Shown: positions 1 through 9,824, counted from the first letter of the stretch. The stretch is DNA of 64,000 nucleotides from Streptomyces sp. NBC_00078 (GCF_026343335.1 NZ_JAPELX010000001.1:992001-1056000); one strand, 5' to 3'. Numbers and translations: made by a program. Notes: generated by a model from the sequence alone, not told the origin.

Positions 1-108
1 CGCTCCCGTCACCAGCCCGTCGTTGGACAGGACCAATGCGTGCCGCACATGTTCGACGCGCTCGGTCAGGTCGTCCAACAGCCAGTCAAGTCCCTGGTTC
101 TGCGCCAT
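1..108 (-). CDS. Roadblock/LC7 domain protein, N-terminal part (runs off window start)
   Basis: The first 36 codons of a minus-strand gene are present. The start is the ATG at 108-106 and the frame is open to base 1. The residues WLLDDLTERV and VRHALVLSNDGL match almost exactly the N-terminus of the complete roadblock protein at 1788-2225, so this is a second paralogue. Roadblock/LC7 proteins of this kind act with small GTPases of the MglA/CvnD type. The rest of the gene, and possibly a second conservon, lies to the left of the window. The 93-base gap to the divergent gene at 202 presumably carries both promoters. Family assignment is firm; the exact partner cannot be seen. Confidence 0.85.
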   Translation of the reverse strand, partial: MAQNQGLDWLLDDLTERVEHVRHALVLSNDGLVTGA

Positions 109-201
109 GATCCGGTCTCCCCGTGTGACGACTCCCCCTGGCCGGAGGATCTCCACGCCAGCCTTCACCACGACCGGCCCACGGGCAAGGAGGATAGGAA
201 C

Positions 202-630
202 ATGGCGCAGAAGATGACCGACGACGAATGGCGGGCGTTCGTCTCGCACGGCACCCGCACCGCGAAGCTGTCGACCGTGAGGGCCGACGGAAGCCCGCAC
301 GTGACACCGATCTGGTTCGTGCTCGACGGCGACGAACTGGTGTTCAACACCGCCAAGACCAGCGTGAAAGGAAGGAATCTGGCTCGTGACGGCCGGGCCG
401 CCCTGTGTATCGACGACGACCGGCCGCCCTTCGACTTCGTCGTCCTGCAGGGCCGTGCCCGGATCTCGGAGGACCTCGGGGAGCTGACGCACTGGGCTGC
501 CCGCATCGGGGCCCGGTACATGGGTGAGGAGCGTGCCGAGGAGTTCGGGCGGCGCAACGGCGTGCCGGGGGAACTCCTCGTCCGCATCGCGATCGACAAG
601 GTCCTGGCCGAGAAGGCCGTCGCGAGCTGA
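202..630 (+). CDS. PPOX-class F420-dependent oxidoreductase
   Basis: This is a 142-residue split-barrel flavin/F420 enzyme. The pattern TAKLSTVRADGSPHVTPIWFV near residues 17-37, followed by the KxxNLARDGRAALCIDDD strand region, is typical of small actinobacterial PPOX proteins that bind F420 and reduce unknown small molecules in the cytoplasm. The ATG at 202 was chosen over an upstream in-frame ATG at 40 because AAGGAGGAT lies just before it (187-195) and the extra upstream residues have no family similarity. It is transcribed away from the conservon and is probably monocistronic. Its substrate is unknown. Confidence 0.9.
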   Translation: MAQKMTDDEWRAFVSHGTRTAKLSTVRADGSPHVTPIWFVLDGDELVFNTAKTSVKGRNLARDGRAALCIDDDRPPFDFVVLQGRARISEDLGELTHWAARIGARYMGEERAEEFGRRNGVPGELLVRIAIDKVLAEKAVAS

Positions 631-653
631 GCGCGGCTGACCTCCGGCCCCGG

Positions 654-1259
654 TCAGCCGACCGAGTCGAGAAGCCGGGCGGTGTGCATCCGCCCGGCGT
701 ACTCGACGAGCCGGATCAGCACCTCTTTCCCCGAGTCCCGGTCACGGGCGTCGCAGAGCACCACCGGCGTTCCCCGGTCGAGGTCGAGGGCGCGCGAGAC
801 GTCCTGGGCCCCGTAGGTGCGGGAGCCCGTGAAGCAGTTGACGGCCACCACGAACGGGATGTGCCGGTGCTCGAAGTAGTCCACCGCGGGGAAGCAGTCC
901 TCCAGCCGTCGGGTGTCCGCGAGAACCACGGCACCGAGAGCCCCCTGCGACAGTTCGTCCCACAGGAACCAGAAACGGTCCTGGCCCGGTGTGCCGAAGA
1001 GGTAGAGCGAGAGACCGGACCGGATGGTGATACGTCCGAAGTCCATGGCGACGGTCGTCGTGACCTTCTGGTCCACGCCGTCCGTGTCGTCCACCAACTG
1101 GCCGGCTTCGCTGAGCAGTTCCTCGGTGCGCAGCGGCCTGATCTCACTGACCGCGCCCACCAGAGTCGTCTTGCCCACGCCGAATCCGCCGGCGACCAGG
1201 ATCTTCAACGCCAGCGCGGTCGTATCGCCGCCCTGTGCATCGGAGTGCTCGGAGACCAT
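654..1259 (-). CDS. cvnD: Conservon GTPase CvnD (ATP/GTP-binding protein)
   Basis: This 201-residue MglA/Rab-like small GTPase is the last gene of a four-gene conservon. The P-loop GGFGVGKTT is at residues 24-32 and the switch II motif is FGTPGQDRFWFLW. The usual G4 motif NKxD is replaced by AVNCF, which is normal for CvnD proteins. In known conservons CvnD associates with the membrane histidine-kinase-like CvnA and the CvnB/CvnC partners in a G-protein-coupled-receptor-like complex that influences development and secondary metabolism. The 92-base gap to cvnC (1260-1351) is larger than is usual inside a conservon and may hold an internal promoter. Confidence 0.93.
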   Translation of the reverse strand: MVSEHSDAQGGDTTALALKILVAGGFGVGKTTLVGAVSEIRPLRTEELLSEAGQLVDDTDGVDQKVTTTVAMDFGRITIRSGLSLYLFGTPGQDRFWFLWDELSQGALGAVVLADTRRLEDCFPAVDYFEHRHIPFVVAVNCFTGSRTYGAQDVSRALDLDRGTPVVLCDARDRDSGKEVLIRLVEYAGRMHTARLLDSVG

Positions 1260-1351
1260 CGATCACTTCTCTCGGGAGTGCCGGCAACGGTCGACGTCGA
1301 CATGCATCATCACAACTGCGTCCCCTCTCCGAGGGATTGCACAACTCTCAT

Positions 1352-1765
1352 CTACAGCGCCCGCAATCCTTCGATCACCTCGCGCAGAATCCGTTCGTCG
1401 GGAAGCTGGGCGGGCGGCACCGGAAGGCTGACCGTGACGCAGCCGAGTTCGAGCAGGTCGCCGAGAAGGACCCGGACCACTCCCACGGGCAGGTCGCATC
1501 CCGCGGCGAGCTCCGCGACCGACTGGGTCTCCGTGCGGCACAGTTCGATCAGGTCCTGGTGTTCCGGCCCGAGCCCCGTGTCGTCCTCGGCGCCGGGCGC
1601 GCCCGCGTCCAGGGTGACCAGGGCGATCAGGTCGAAGCGGACCCCGGTGGGGCCAGGCCTGGTGCGGCCGCCCGTCATGGCGTACGGGCGCACCAGGGGC
1701 CCCGCCTCGCTGTCGTACCACTGGCTGCCCGGCTCGATCGGGGTGCCGGTCCTGTCCACGTTCAT
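1352..1765 (-). CDS. cvnC: Conservon protein CvnC (DUF742)
   Basis: This 137-residue DUF742 protein is the third conservon component. The GPLVRPYAMTGGRT motif near residues 22-35 and the winged-helix-like stretch SVAELAAGCDLPVGVVRVLLGDLLELG are diagnostic, and the protein ends ILREVIEGLRAL as family members do. It is thought to bridge CvnB and the CvnD GTPase. The gene starts 22 bases downstream of the cvnB stop. Length and order are as expected, with no sign of damage. Confidence 0.92.
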   Translation of the reverse strand: MNVDRTGTPIEPGSQWYDSEAGPLVRPYAMTGGRTRPGPTGVRFDLIALVTLDAGAPGAEDDTGLGPEHQDLIELCRTETQSVAELAAGCDLPVGVVRVLLGDLLELGCVTVSLPVPPAQLPDERILREVIEGLRAL

Positions 1766-1787
1766 CTGCGCGCGTCACTCTCTCGCC

Positions 1788-2225
1788 TCATCGGGCGGCG
1801 GGCGGCCGCGCGGCAACGCGCGTCGGGGTGTAGAGGTGCTCTCCGACGCGTTTGACCAGTCGTGCCATCTCGTACGCCACCAGGCCGATGTCGGCGGTCA
1901 CGGCGGTGAGCACGGCGAGGCAGGAGCCGTCGCCCGCGGCGGCCACGAACAGGAAGCCGTCGTCCATCTCCACCATGGTCTGACGCACCCCGCCGGCGCC
2001 GAAGTGCCGGCCGGCACCCTTGGCCAGGCTCTGGAACCCGGACGCCACGGCGGCGAGGTGTTCCGCGTCCTCACGACGCAGATCGGATGACGCGCCCACG
2101 GCGAGTCCGTCGTTGGACAGCACCACGGCGTGCCGCACCTCGCTCACTCGCTGGACCAAGTCGTCCAACAGCCAGTCGAGTTCGCCGGATCTCGGGTCGG
2201 CCCTCATGCTCGGGTCCTGGATCAT
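1788..2225 (-). CDS. cvnB: Conservon roadblock/LC7 protein CvnB
   Basis: This 145-residue roadblock/LC7 domain protein shows LDWLLDDLVQRVSEVRHAVVLSNDGLAVGAS near the N-terminus and the strands FLFVAAAGDGSCLAVLTAVTADIGLVAYEM after it. Its start ATG overlaps the cvnA stop by four bases (2222-2225), so the two are translationally coupled. It probably acts as the regulatory partner of the CvnD GTPase. Its N-terminus closely resembles the gene fragment at 1-108, pointing to a recent paralogue. Confidence 0.93.
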   Translation of the reverse strand: MIQDPSMRADPRSGELDWLLDDLVQRVSEVRHAVVLSNDGLAVGASSDLRREDAEHLAAVASGFQSLAKGAGRHFGAGGVRQTMVEMDDGFLFVAAAGDGSCLAVLTAVTADIGLVAYEMARLVKRVGEHLYTPTRVAARPPAAR

Positions 2226-4732
2226 GCGTGGTCTCCTTCGCTGCTGTCGCTGCGCGGTGTGGGATCCAGTCCGGCACCGCGGCCGGGTTGCCTGCCGCCG
2301 CCGCGCGTCCAGCCGTCGCGGTAGGCCGCCATGCGCTCGCGCACGACCTCGGGGCTGCGCGGTTCCTCGCGGGGAGAGGCCGGTGTCCGGGCCGGCTCCT
2401 CGGTCCGCTGTTCGCGCAGTTGGGGGGCGAGACTCGCCTGGCGCACACGACGGGGCAGGTCGTCGGACTCTTCGGCGTCCTCCGGGGGACGGTGCAGGCG
2501 CAAGGTGGTCACTCCGGGGGGTGGGATGTCGGGCTCCGCCGCGGCCCTTGTGTGTGCCACCAGCGCGGGTCGCTCTGCCGTCGCCGGGACGGACTCCTGG
2601 TGCGGTGCGGCCTCGGGCAGGCGCGCGTACCGGCGTTCCGCCGGCTGCGGGGCGTTCGCGGTCTTGCCGGGGGAACGTTCCGCCGTCCCGCCGTGCAGCA
2701 GCGTCGTGGGCAGCAGTACGACTGCGGTGGTGCCGCCGTAGGGCGAGGTGCGCAGGTGCACCTTGATCCCGTGGCGGGCCGCGAGCCTGCTGACCACGAA
2801 CAGGCCGAGACGGTCGCTGTCGAACAGGTCGAGTGCCTCGGACTGTTCGATGCGGCGGTTGGCCTCGGCGAGATTGTCCGTGCCCATGCCCAGGCCGCGG
2901 TCCTCGACCTCGACGACGTAGCCGTTGCCGACGGGTTCGCCGATGACGCGCACGCGCGTGTGGGGTGGCGAGAACTGGGCCGCGTTCTCGACGATCTCGG
3001 CCAGGAGGTGCGTGAGGTCGGCGACGGCCGAGCCGACGACCGATGCTTCGGGGAGCTGTCGTACTTCCACGCGCGCGTAGTCCTCGACCTCGGACACGGC
3101 CGCGCGGACCACATTCGTCAGCGAGACCGGCATGCGCCAGGCCCGGCCGGGTGCCGCACCGGAGAGGATGATCAGGCTCTCGGCGTGGCGCCTCATGCGG
3201 GTGGTGAGGTGGTCGAGCCGGAAGAGGTCGCTGAGTTCGCTGGGGTCGTCGGAACGGCGTTCCATGTTGTCCAGGAGGCTCAGCTGGCGGTGGACGAGGA
3301 CCTGGCTGCGGCGGGCGAGGTTGACGAAGACACCGGAGATGCCGCCGGCGAGTTCGGCGCGTTCGACGGCGGCCCGCAGGGCGGCGCGGTGCACGGTGCC
3401 CAGGGCCTCGGCGACCTGTCCGGCCTCGTCCTCGGCGGGCGGTCCGGGCGGGGCCTCGGCCTGGATGTCGATCTCCTCGCCCGCGCGCAGCTTCCGCATG
3501 GCCTCGGGGAGGTCGCGCCGGGCGATCTCCAGAGCGCTGTTGCGCAGGTTCACGAGCTCGACGACGAGGCCTCGTCCGATACGGACGGAGATGACGAGCG
3601 ACGCGGCCACCGCGGCGAGGCCGAGGAGCACCGCGGCGCCGGCCGGGGTGAGCGCGCCGCGGGTGAACGGGGCGGCGCTGTCGGCGACACCGCGCCCCGC
3701 GTTCTCCTCGATCGTCCGCATACGGTCCTGCACGCGCGCGTGTGCTGTGGCCCAGGTGGCCTCGGGTGCGGCGGTGAGCGGGCCCGGGGTGCCGTCGACG
3801 ACCGCGTCCTCCGCCGTGCCCAGGGTGGCGTACGCGCTGCTCCCGGCGAGGTTCTGCCAGGCGCTCCGCTGCGGGCCGCCCAGATCGGCGACGGCGGCCT
3901 CGGTGAGGGCTCGGCGGGTGGCGACGGCGCCGGTGAACAGCCGCAGCCGCTCACCGCTGAGGCCACCGGACGGGCGGGTACCGGCCAGCATCGCGCCCTC
4001 CTGGGCCAATGCCTCTCCCGCGCGGGAGAACTCGAGCAGCACACGCGCGTCGGAGCCGAGGTCGGAGTCCTGGATGCCGGTGAGTGCGCCGCCCACCCCG
4101 AAGGCGCCGCTGATGGTCTTCGTGTACTGCCGGTATGTCACGTCCCAGTCCGCGCGGCGGTCGATCACCGCTGCGCGCAGGGACCGCAGCCGTTCGCCGC
4201 CTGCGACGAACGTCTCAAGCCGCTCGGACACCCCGGTGGGCAGCTCCTCGCTGTTCGCGACGGTGTGGTCGCCGCCGAGCCGCAGCTTCGCGATGGCCTT
4301 GTCGGTGCGGTCCGCGAGCTTCTTGTAGTCGCTGCCCTGTCCGGAGGACGGGTCGGTCGCGTAGCGCACCGCGGCCGCGCGCTCGGTCTGCAGTGCGGCG
4401 ACCGCGGTGGCGACGGGGGTGCGGATCCTGGAGTCGACGCGCTGCAACTGCCGTAGCCGGGAGACGTCCTGTGCCGTGCTGACGGTGGCGTACGCCCACA
4501 GGGCCAGCAGTGAGACGACCGGAACCATCAGCAGGCAGACGATCTTCGCTCGCACGGTGCGCGGCCGTATTCGCCAGCCGCCCCCGCGCAACCGGCTGTC
4601 GTCCGGTGCCGGGCCCGCGGGTTCGTCCAAAACCTCGTCGGCGGGCGGCCCGGCATGGGCGCGACGCCCGCGCGCGGGAGACTGGGGCGGCGCCTCGGCG
4701 CCTGGGCTGAGGGTCCTACGCGGTGTACGCAT
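2222..4732 (-). CDS. cvnA: Conservon sensor histidine-kinase-like protein CvnA
   Basis: This 836-residue protein is the membrane sensor of the conservon. After a basic, proline-rich cytoplasmic start there is a transmembrane helix at about 62-84 (KIVCLLMVPVVSLLALWAY), a long extracytoplasmic nitrate/nitrite-sensing-like helical domain, and a second helix at about 358-385 (LTPAGAAVLLGLAAVAASLV). A HAMP-like segment, a dimerisation region (DNMERRSDDPSEL, DHLTTRMRRHAE) and a GHKL ATPase domain with DRGLGMG follow. The last roughly 180 residues are disordered. The ATG at 4732 has GGAGG just upstream. No receiver domain or separate response regulator is nearby, as is usual for conservons. Confidence 0.93.
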   Translation of the reverse strand: MRTPRRTLSPGAEAPPQSPARGRRAHAGPPADEVLDEPAGPAPDDSRLRGGGWRIRPRTVRAKIVCLLMVPVVSLLALWAYATVSTAQDVSRLRQLQRVDSRIRTPVATAVAALQTERAAAVRYATDPSSGQGSDYKKLADRTDKAIAKLRLGGDHTVANSEELPTGVSERLETFVAGGERLRSLRAAVIDRRADWDVTYRQYTKTISGAFGVGGALTGIQDSDLGSDARVLLEFSRAGEALAQEGAMLAGTRPSGGLSGERLRLFTGAVATRRALTEAAVADLGGPQRSAWQNLAGSSAYATLGTAEDAVVDGTPGPLTAAPEATWATAHARVQDRMRTIEENAGRGVADSAAPFTRGALTPAGAAVLLGLAAVAASLVISVRIGRGLVVELVNLRNSALEIARRDLPEAMRKLRAGEEIDIQAEAPPGPPAEDEAGQVAEALGTVHRAALRAAVERAELAGGISGVFVNLARRSQVLVHRQLSLLDNMERRSDDPSELSDLFRLDHLTTRMRRHAESLIILSGAAPGRAWRMPVSLTNVVRAAVSEVEDYARVEVRQLPEASVVGSAVADLTHLLAEIVENAAQFSPPHTRVRVIGEPVGNGYVVEVEDRGLGMGTDNLAEANRRIEQSEALDLFDSDRLGLFVVSRLAARHGIKVHLRTSPYGGTTAVVLLPTTLLHGGTAERSPGKTANAPQPAERRYARLPEAAPHQESVPATAERPALVAHTRAAAEPDIPPPGVTTLRLHRPPEDAEESDDLPRRVRQASLAPQLREQRTEEPARTPASPREEPRSPEVVRERMAAYRDGWTRGGGRQPGRGAGLDPTPRSDSSEGDHA

Positions 4733-4793
4733 GGCCTCCTCGCTCGGGAGTGGGTCGGGGGTGGGCCGAGGGATCCGGCAGCGCGGGCCGTCG

Positions 4794-5567
4794 CTAGTGG
4801 GCGGCGCTTTCGACCGGCCGCTGGGCCGAGGCGGATGCCTCGCGCTCCCCGGTCGTCGGCGACAGCGCTACGAAGGCCGAGGTCAGGAACAGGTAGGAGC
4901 CGAGGCCGACGGCGAGGGGGAAGATGAACTGCATCGCCGTGGCCCCGGGCAGGGCCTGGCCGGAGGGAGTGACACGGACGCTCACGGCGAACATCGCGGT
5001 GTAGTGCATGCTGGTCACCGCGGCCCCCATGATCAGCGAGGCGGCGGTGACGGCCACGGGCGACTTGATGTTGAGGCCCGCCCACAGGGCCGTCGTCGCC
5101 GCGACGACGGCGATCACGACGGAGAGTGCGACGAGTGCCGGGTCGTAGTCGACATGGCCGTGCAGCCGCACCGCCGCCATGCCCAGATAGTGCATGCTCG
5201 CGACGCCGAGCCCGGTGGTGAGGCCGCCGAGGAAGAGCGCGCGGGTGCGGTCCCGGCTGTAGCCGACGGCGAAGACGCCCGCACAGACGACGAGCATGGC
5301 GACGAGCAGGCTCACGATGGTCAGCGGCACGTCGTAACGGATGTCGGTGCCGCTGACGCTGAAACCGAGCATGGCCACGAAGTGCATGGTCCAGATGCCG
5401 GTGCCGATCGCCGAGGCGGCGGTGACGAGCCAATTGCGGCGTGAGCGCCCGGTGGCGCCCAGCGCGCGGACGGTACAGCGCAGTCCCAGTGCGGCGCCGA
5501 TGCAAGCCATCGCATACGACAGCACGGGGGTCAGCCAGCCGAAGGTGGCATGGTCCAGGTGTCCCAT
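4794..5567 (-). CDS. MHYT-domain integral membrane sensor
   Basis: This 257-residue protein has about seven hydrophobic helices and three copies of the MHYT signature (MHFVAMLGF, MHYLGMAAV, MHYTAMFAV). These His/Met pairs are proposed to bind copper and to sense a diatomic gas or redox state in the membrane. No GGDEF, EAL or kinase domain is attached, so output must be through a partner. The gene ends 61 bases before cvnA in the same direction. This position suggests co-transcription with the conservon and a possible role as an additional input to it, which is an inference from gene order only. Confidence 0.9.
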   Translation of the reverse strand: MGHLDHATFGWLTPVLSYAMACIGAALGLRCTVRALGATGRSRRNWLVTAASAIGTGIWTMHFVAMLGFSVSGTDIRYDVPLTIVSLLVAMLVVCAGVFAVGYSRDRTRALFLGGLTTGLGVASMHYLGMAAVRLHGHVDYDPALVALSVVIAVVAATTALWAGLNIKSPVAVTAASLIMGAAVTSMHYTAMFAVSVRVTPSGQALPGATAMQFIFPLAVGLGSYLFLTSAFVALSPTTGEREASASAQRPVESAAH

Positions 5568-5710
5568 GGCCCAGGGACGCTAGTCCGGGCAGGGGCGCAC
5601 CAAGGGCGCGCATTTCGAAAGCTGTTGGAATATGACGCAGAGGTGTGGCTGAACGATCGCGTCACGCTCGAACATGCGCGCCGGGGCGTCATCCGTGTCG
5701 GTGAGGGATC

Positions 5711-6316
5711 ATGCGGAACATGAGCGACGACCACACACACGTCCAGGATTTCTTCGGTGCCCGCGCCGCCGGCTGGGACAGCCGGTTCCCGGACGGCCCC
5801 GCCTACGCCGCCGCGGTCGCCGACATGGGGCTGCGTGAGGGCGACCGGGTGCTCGACGCCGGCTGCGGCACCGGGCGGGCCCTGACGCCGCTACGTGCCG
5901 CCGTGGGGCGGTCGGGAGTGGCCGTCGGGGTCGATCTGACCCCGGCCATGCTTCAGGCCGCCGTAGGGGCCGGGAGGGACCGTGACGGGTACCTGCTCCT
6001 CGCCGATGCCGCAGCGCTGCCGCTGCGGCCGCAGTCACTGGACGCCGTGTTCGCCGCAGGACTCATCGCACACCTGCCGCAACCGACCGAGAATCTGCGG
6101 GAGTTGGCCCGCGTGGTCCGCCCCGGAGGCGCACTGGCGCTGTTCCACCCCATCGGCAGGGCGGCGCTGGCGGCACGCCAGGGACGCCGCATCACCCCGG
6201 ACGACCTGCGGGCCGAGGCCAACCTCGGCCCTCTGCTGGCAGGTTCGGGGTGGCGCATGACCTCGTACGTCGACGAGGACTCCCGTTTCCTGGCGTTGGC
6301 GGTACGGGAGGGCTGA
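5711..6316 (+). CDS. Class I SAM-dependent methyltransferase
   Basis: This is a 201-residue cytoplasmic methyltransferase of the Methyltransf_11 type. Motif I is VLDAGCGTG (residues 47-55), motif II VGVDLTP follows, and ARVVRPGGALALFHP is the motif IV/post-motif region. It probably methylates a small molecule; the substrate cannot be deduced. The ATG at 5711 has GAGGG five bases upstream. An internal ATG at 5720 would give a protein three residues shorter and is also possible. The stop is only a few bases from the convergent end of the interrupted hydrolase at 6320. Confidence 0.87.
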   Translation: MRNMSDDHTHVQDFFGARAAGWDSRFPDGPAYAAAVADMGLREGDRVLDAGCGTGRALTPLRAAVGRSGVAVGVDLTPAMLQAAVGAGRDRDGYLLLADAAALPLRPQSLDAVFAAGLIAHLPQPTENLRELARVVRPGGALALFHPIGRAALAARQGRRITPDDLRAEANLGPLLAGSGWRMTSYVDEDSRFLALAVREG

Positions 6317-6792
6317 GACTCAGCGCGGGCCCGCCACCGCCGCCACGAAGGCGTCGGGGTTGTCGAACATGACGTTGTGGCCCGCGCCGGCCACCGTGAC
6401 CACACGCACACCGGAGGCCTCCAGGGCTTCCCTGCCCGCGAGTTCACCGCTCTGTTCGCCATGCAGGTACACGCGGTCGATCGGCAGCTCCTCCAGGACG
6501 CTGCGCATGACGGGCTCCGAGCCACGCCTCAGGCCGACGGCTGTGCGGTGCAGGGCACGCGCGTCCGCCAGCCGCATGGTCGCCGCCCACGAGGGGCCGG
6601 CCTTCTCCAGCACGCGCGCGTAGCCGCCGTCGACGAAAGCGTCCTCCTCGTAGGAGGCGATGCCGCTGCTGCCCGCGGCGGGCGGCGGGAAGGCATCGAG
6701 GTTGGCCTCGGTGAGGACCAGCCTGGAGACCAGGTCCGGCCGCCGGTGGGCGAGCACGATGGCGACGGCGCCGCCCATGCTGTGCGCCACTA

Positions 6793-8048
6793 GTAGACTG
6801 TCGCGACTTAATTTCGCTATGTGGTTGGGTAGAGGTGGCGCAGTTTCACGCGTGCGTCGTCGGTGGTGAAGTGCCAGTCGACTTGGCGCTGGTTGCTGTT
6901 GGTGTGCTGCTGCCAGGCGGCGAGTTCGGTGTTGAGCACGGTGAGGTCGTCGATGCGGCGGTCCAGGCACTGGCGGGTGAGGGCGGAGAGCTCGATCTCG
7001 GCGATGTTGAGCCAGGACCCGTGTTTGGGGGTGTGGTGGATCTCCAGGCGCTGGGCCAGCGCGAAGGCCTTTGCCGGGTCGAACGCTTCGTAGAGCGAGG
7101 CGGTGGTGTGGGTGTTGAGGTTGTCCATCACCAGCACGACCGTGGCGGCGTCGGGATAGTCCACGGTCAGCAGGTGCTCGACCTGGTGCGCCCAGTCGAC
7201 CCTGGTCCGGCGGGGCCGGGCGTCGACGCGCCGCCATCCGCGCAGCGGCTCGACCCAGCAGAAGATCGAGCAGGTCCCCGAGCGGACGTACTCGTTGTCC
7301 TCACGCCGGTCACGGCCCGGCTGCGCGGGAAGCGGATCGCGGACGTGGCCGAGGAGCTGGTACGGCTTCTCGTCCATGCACACCACCGGGCGCGCCGGAT
7401 CGAAGGGTCGGTGGTAGACCGCCAGGACGTCCTCCATCGCCGCGGCGAAGGCCGCATTCGCAGCCGGCGGAATGGTCCAGCACTTCTTCACATGAGGACG
7501 CAGTTCCGTTTTTAACACCCGGCCGATGGTGGAGTGGTCCAGATCCGGGATGTCCTCGACCAGCGCGACGTGCTTCTCCAGCAGACGCAGCGACCACCTG
7601 GCGTGTCCTTTGGGCGGCGTCGAGCAGGCCAGCGCGATCAGCCTCGCCTCGACCTCGCCGGTCACCACAGAGGGCACCGGCGGGAGTGCGCGTTCCTTCC
7701 GGCCGACCGTGGCCCACACATCGCCGCCGGTCTCCGCGTAGCGCTTCGAGATCAGGCGGACCGAATCGCACGAGACCCCGACCCGGTCCGCGATCACCGC
7801 CCGCGGATCGACCTCACCGACCGAGGTGTCCAGCGCGAGCAGTACCCGCGCCCGCCTGATCATCGACGCGCTGCGGACCCCCGTCGTCGTCACACGCTCC
7901 AACGCCCGACGATCTTCGGCGCTCAACGCGACCGGATACTTCTTCTGCGAGGACACGGCACCCCTGCCCAGCCGAACGGAAGCGCCAAGCGAAGCTCGCC
8001 CGACCCCAACTCCACCAACCAGCACGACACTTAGTCGCGACAGTCTAC
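6793..8048. mobile_element. IS630-family insertion sequence
   Basis: The element is 1256 bp, bounded by inverted repeats. The left end beginning GTAGACTGTCGCGACT mirrors the right end AGTCGCGACAGTCTAC. It is flanked by a TA dinucleotide on each side (6791-6792 and 8049-8050), the target duplication expected of IS630/Tc1-mariner-type elements. It carries a single transposase gene on the minus strand and sits directly against the IS1634 element. Confidence 0.92.
6817..7956 (-). CDS. IS630-family DDE transposase
   Basis: This cut-and-paste transposase has an N-terminal helix-turn-helix region ([21 protein letters not shown]) and a DDE catalytic core. The core residues are Asp in [11 protein letters not shown], Asp in [10 protein letters not shown] and Glu in [13 protein letters not shown], all intact. 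The GTG at 7956 follows AGGGG and gives 379 residues beginning VSSQKKYPV, the usual start of this group. The frame is open further upstream, to 8025. The gene fills nearly the whole element and shows no frameshift, so it may still be active. Confidence 0.93.
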   Translation of the reverse strand: MSSQKKYPVALSAEDRRALERVTTTGVRSASMIRRARVLLALDTSVGEVDPRAVIADRVGVSCDSVRLISKRYAETGGDVWATVGRKERALPPVPSVVTGEVEARLIALACSTPPKGHARWSLRLLEKHVALVEDIPDLDHSTIGRVLKTELRPHVKKCWTIPPAANAAFAAAMEDVLAVYHRPFDPARPVVCMDEKPYQLLGHVRDPLPAQPGRDRREDNEYVRSGTCSIFCWVEPLRGWRRVDARPRRTRVDWAHQVEHLLTVDYPDAATVVLVMDNLNTHTTASLYEAFDPAKAFALAQRLEIHHTPKHGSWLNIAEIELSALTRQCLDRRIDDLTVLNTELAAWQQHTNSNQRQVDWHFTTDDARVKLRHLYPTT

Positions 8049-8052
8049 TAGC

Positions 8053-9824
8053 CCTGTACTTCGCGGGTCGCCGTTTCAGGTCATTGGCCAGCGGGTTTGA
8101 GTGACTTCGATGCCGAGGAGGTCGAGGAGGTGGAGTTGGACTCCTCGGGTGATCTGGACGGTGGGTGGATCGGTGACGTTGCCGATCCGCAGGGCGAGTT
8201 CGCTCAGGTGGTAGAGGATCATGCGGCCGGTGGGCCGCACCCGGCGGTTGTCCGGGTAGAGGCCGACCATCGTCTGCTCGGGGCCCAGGGCTTGTCTGAC
8301 CTGGCGCTCGATCAGGCTGAAGACCAGCAGGGCCAGGCAGATGACCTGGATCAGGGCGGCGACGCGGTGGTTGTGCTGCACGAACAGCGGGGTGACCGCC
8401 AGGGGGCCCTTGAAGTCCGCGTAACGGCGCTCGACCGATCCCTGGCCCTTGTACTGGATCAGGACCTGGCCCGGGTCGGCCTGCTCGGGGGTCAGCGCCG
8501 TCAGCAGCGCGTACCAGCCGTCGGCTGCCGCCTCGTCGTCCAGGACCTGATGGTCGAAGTGCCAGGCCAGGGTGGGCCTGCCGTTGTCGTCTTCGCCGAT
8601 CTCGGTGCGCAGGCAGGAGGCAACCCGCCGGGTCTTGGCGATCACGCCGATACGGGCCGCGATCTTCTCGGCGGTGTTGTAGTACCTGCCGCCGGCTCCG
8701 TGCTGGACCTTGTCCAGGTCCTCGGCCGCGCGGGTGAGGCGTTTGGTGCGGGCGGCCTGCTGGCCCGCAGCGTTGCCGGTGGAGTGGACCAGGATTCGGC
8801 GAACGCTCAGGACCGGGTCGCGCCTGCGCGGACCGTTCAGGGTGTGAACGTCCTCCAGTACCCGGTAGACCTCGCGCTGGGCGGGGTCCTTGCCCGCGTC
8901 GCGGTCGGGCACCCAGTCCACGACAGTGGCGGCCTCCAGGTCCAAGGCGGCATAGAAACCGTCCTTGACCTGAGCCGCCGGGACCGGGGCGATGAATGCC
9001 GTCCTGGCTGCCAGCAGTGCGGCGACGTTCGGGTAGGAAACCAGCTTGGAATCGGCGACCAGCAGGAACTCCCGTTCGCCGGCCAGCTTCTGCAGATCCT
9101 TCATCGCCCCGACGACCTGGGACACCTCGGCCGCGCCCCCGCCGAAGACCCGGGCGTGGACCGGGATGCCGCCGTCACCGGTGACCGCGAGCCCGGCCTG
9201 GACCTGCTTCAGGTCCACCCGGCGGTCCTTGGGATGCCCGTGCTTGATCACCGGGAACGCGTCGTCCTGATCTTCCAGCGGGTAGGCCCCGTGGACGGAC
9301 ATGGACGTCATGTCCCAGTGCAACCGCGACACGTCGATGCCGAACTCGGTGATCGCCCGCGCGCCGACCGTGCCCGCGAGTTGCTCCAGCTTCGGGGCGA
9401 TCGCATCCAGTGCCCGCGCGAGGCGGTCGTCGTTGAGCAAGCCCGCCTCGATGCCCAGGACCTCCTCCACCGCCCAGGTCCGGGCCCAGTCGCCGACCCG
9501 GAACAGCGGTATCGGCGAGGTCAGCCGGTTCGCGACCAGCGCCTCGATGACCTGCCCGTGCGTCAGGTGCGCGCTCGGCGCGGACGGGCACAACCCGTCG
9601 ACGATCCCCGCCACGTCCAGCCGGCGCAGAAACTCGGCAGCGACAGGCAGAGCGCCCAGACGCTTCTCCACCACAGACGTCACCACGCACTCAAGGCGCT
9701 GACGCTGGGACCGAGGCCGCGGGGACCGGGAAATCATCGACACACCCGGCTAACGCCCACAGCCCCGACCCGGATACGACCGAACCCTCTACTCCAACCG
9801 ATTCAACGACCCGCGAAGTACGGG
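8053..9824. mobile_element. IS1634-family insertion sequence
   Basis: The element is 1772 bp. Its ends are CCTGTACTTCGCGGGTCG on the left and, as reverse complement, CCCGTACTTCGCGGGTCG on the right, a 17/18 match. A six-base direct repeat ACTAGC flanks it (8047-8052 and 9825-9830), within the 5-6 bp typical of this family. The interrupted hydrolase sequence contains a single ACTAGC at the same place. One transposase gene lies on the minus strand. Confidence 0.9.
8076..9743 (-). CDS. IS1634-family transposase
   Basis: This 555-residue transposase belongs to the IS4-like DDE superfamily. Recognisable blocks are the N-terminal DUF4277-like region ([17 protein letters not shown]), [13 protein letters not shown] with the first Asp, [12 protein letters not shown] with the second Asp, and the C-terminal [22 protein letters not shown] with the catalytic Glu in the Y-R-E-K-like arrangement. 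No frame break is visible. The protein ends WPMT 24 bases from the left terminus. The same group of elements is common in Streptomyces genomes. Confidence 0.92.
   Translation of the reverse strand: MSMISRSPRPRSQRQRLECVVTSVVEKRLGALPVAAEFLRRLDVAGIVDGLCPSAPSAHLTHGQVIEALVANRLTSPIPLFRVGDWARTWAVEEVLGIEAGLLNDDRLARALDAIAPKLEQLAGTVGARAITEFGIDVSRLHWDMTSMSVHGAYPLEDQDDAFPVIKHGHPKDRRVDLKQVQAGLAVTGDGGIPVHARVFGGGAAEVSQVVGAMKDLQKLAGEREFLLVADSKLVSYPNVAALLAARTAFIAPVPAAQVKDGFYAALDLEAATVVDWVPDRDAGKDPAQREVYRVLEDVHTLNGPRRRDPVLSVRRILVHSTGNAAGQQAARTKRLTRAAEDLDKVQHGAGGRYYNTAEKIAARIGVIAKTRRVASCLRTEIGEDDNGRPTLAWHFDHQVLDDEAAADGWYALLTALTPEQADPGQVLIQYKGQGSVERRYADFKGPLAVTPLFVQHNHRVAALIQVICLALLVFSLIERQVRQALGPEQTMVGLYPDNRRVRPTGRMILYHLSELALRIGNVTDPPTVQITRGVQLHLLDLLGIEVTQTRWPMT

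Noticed and set aside
684..4456. Very long plus-strand open frames opposite the conservon genes
   Set aside because: They are mirror frames of high-GC genes, with low-complexity Arg/Pro/Gly-rich translations, no ribosome-binding sites and no recognisable domains. The minus-strand conservon proteins explain the region fully.
8047..8052. Using the shared ACTAGC junction to decide which insertion sequence arrived first
   Set aside because: The IS630 end finishes in AC next to its TA duplication, so both orders of insertion give the same sequence. The order cannot be deduced.
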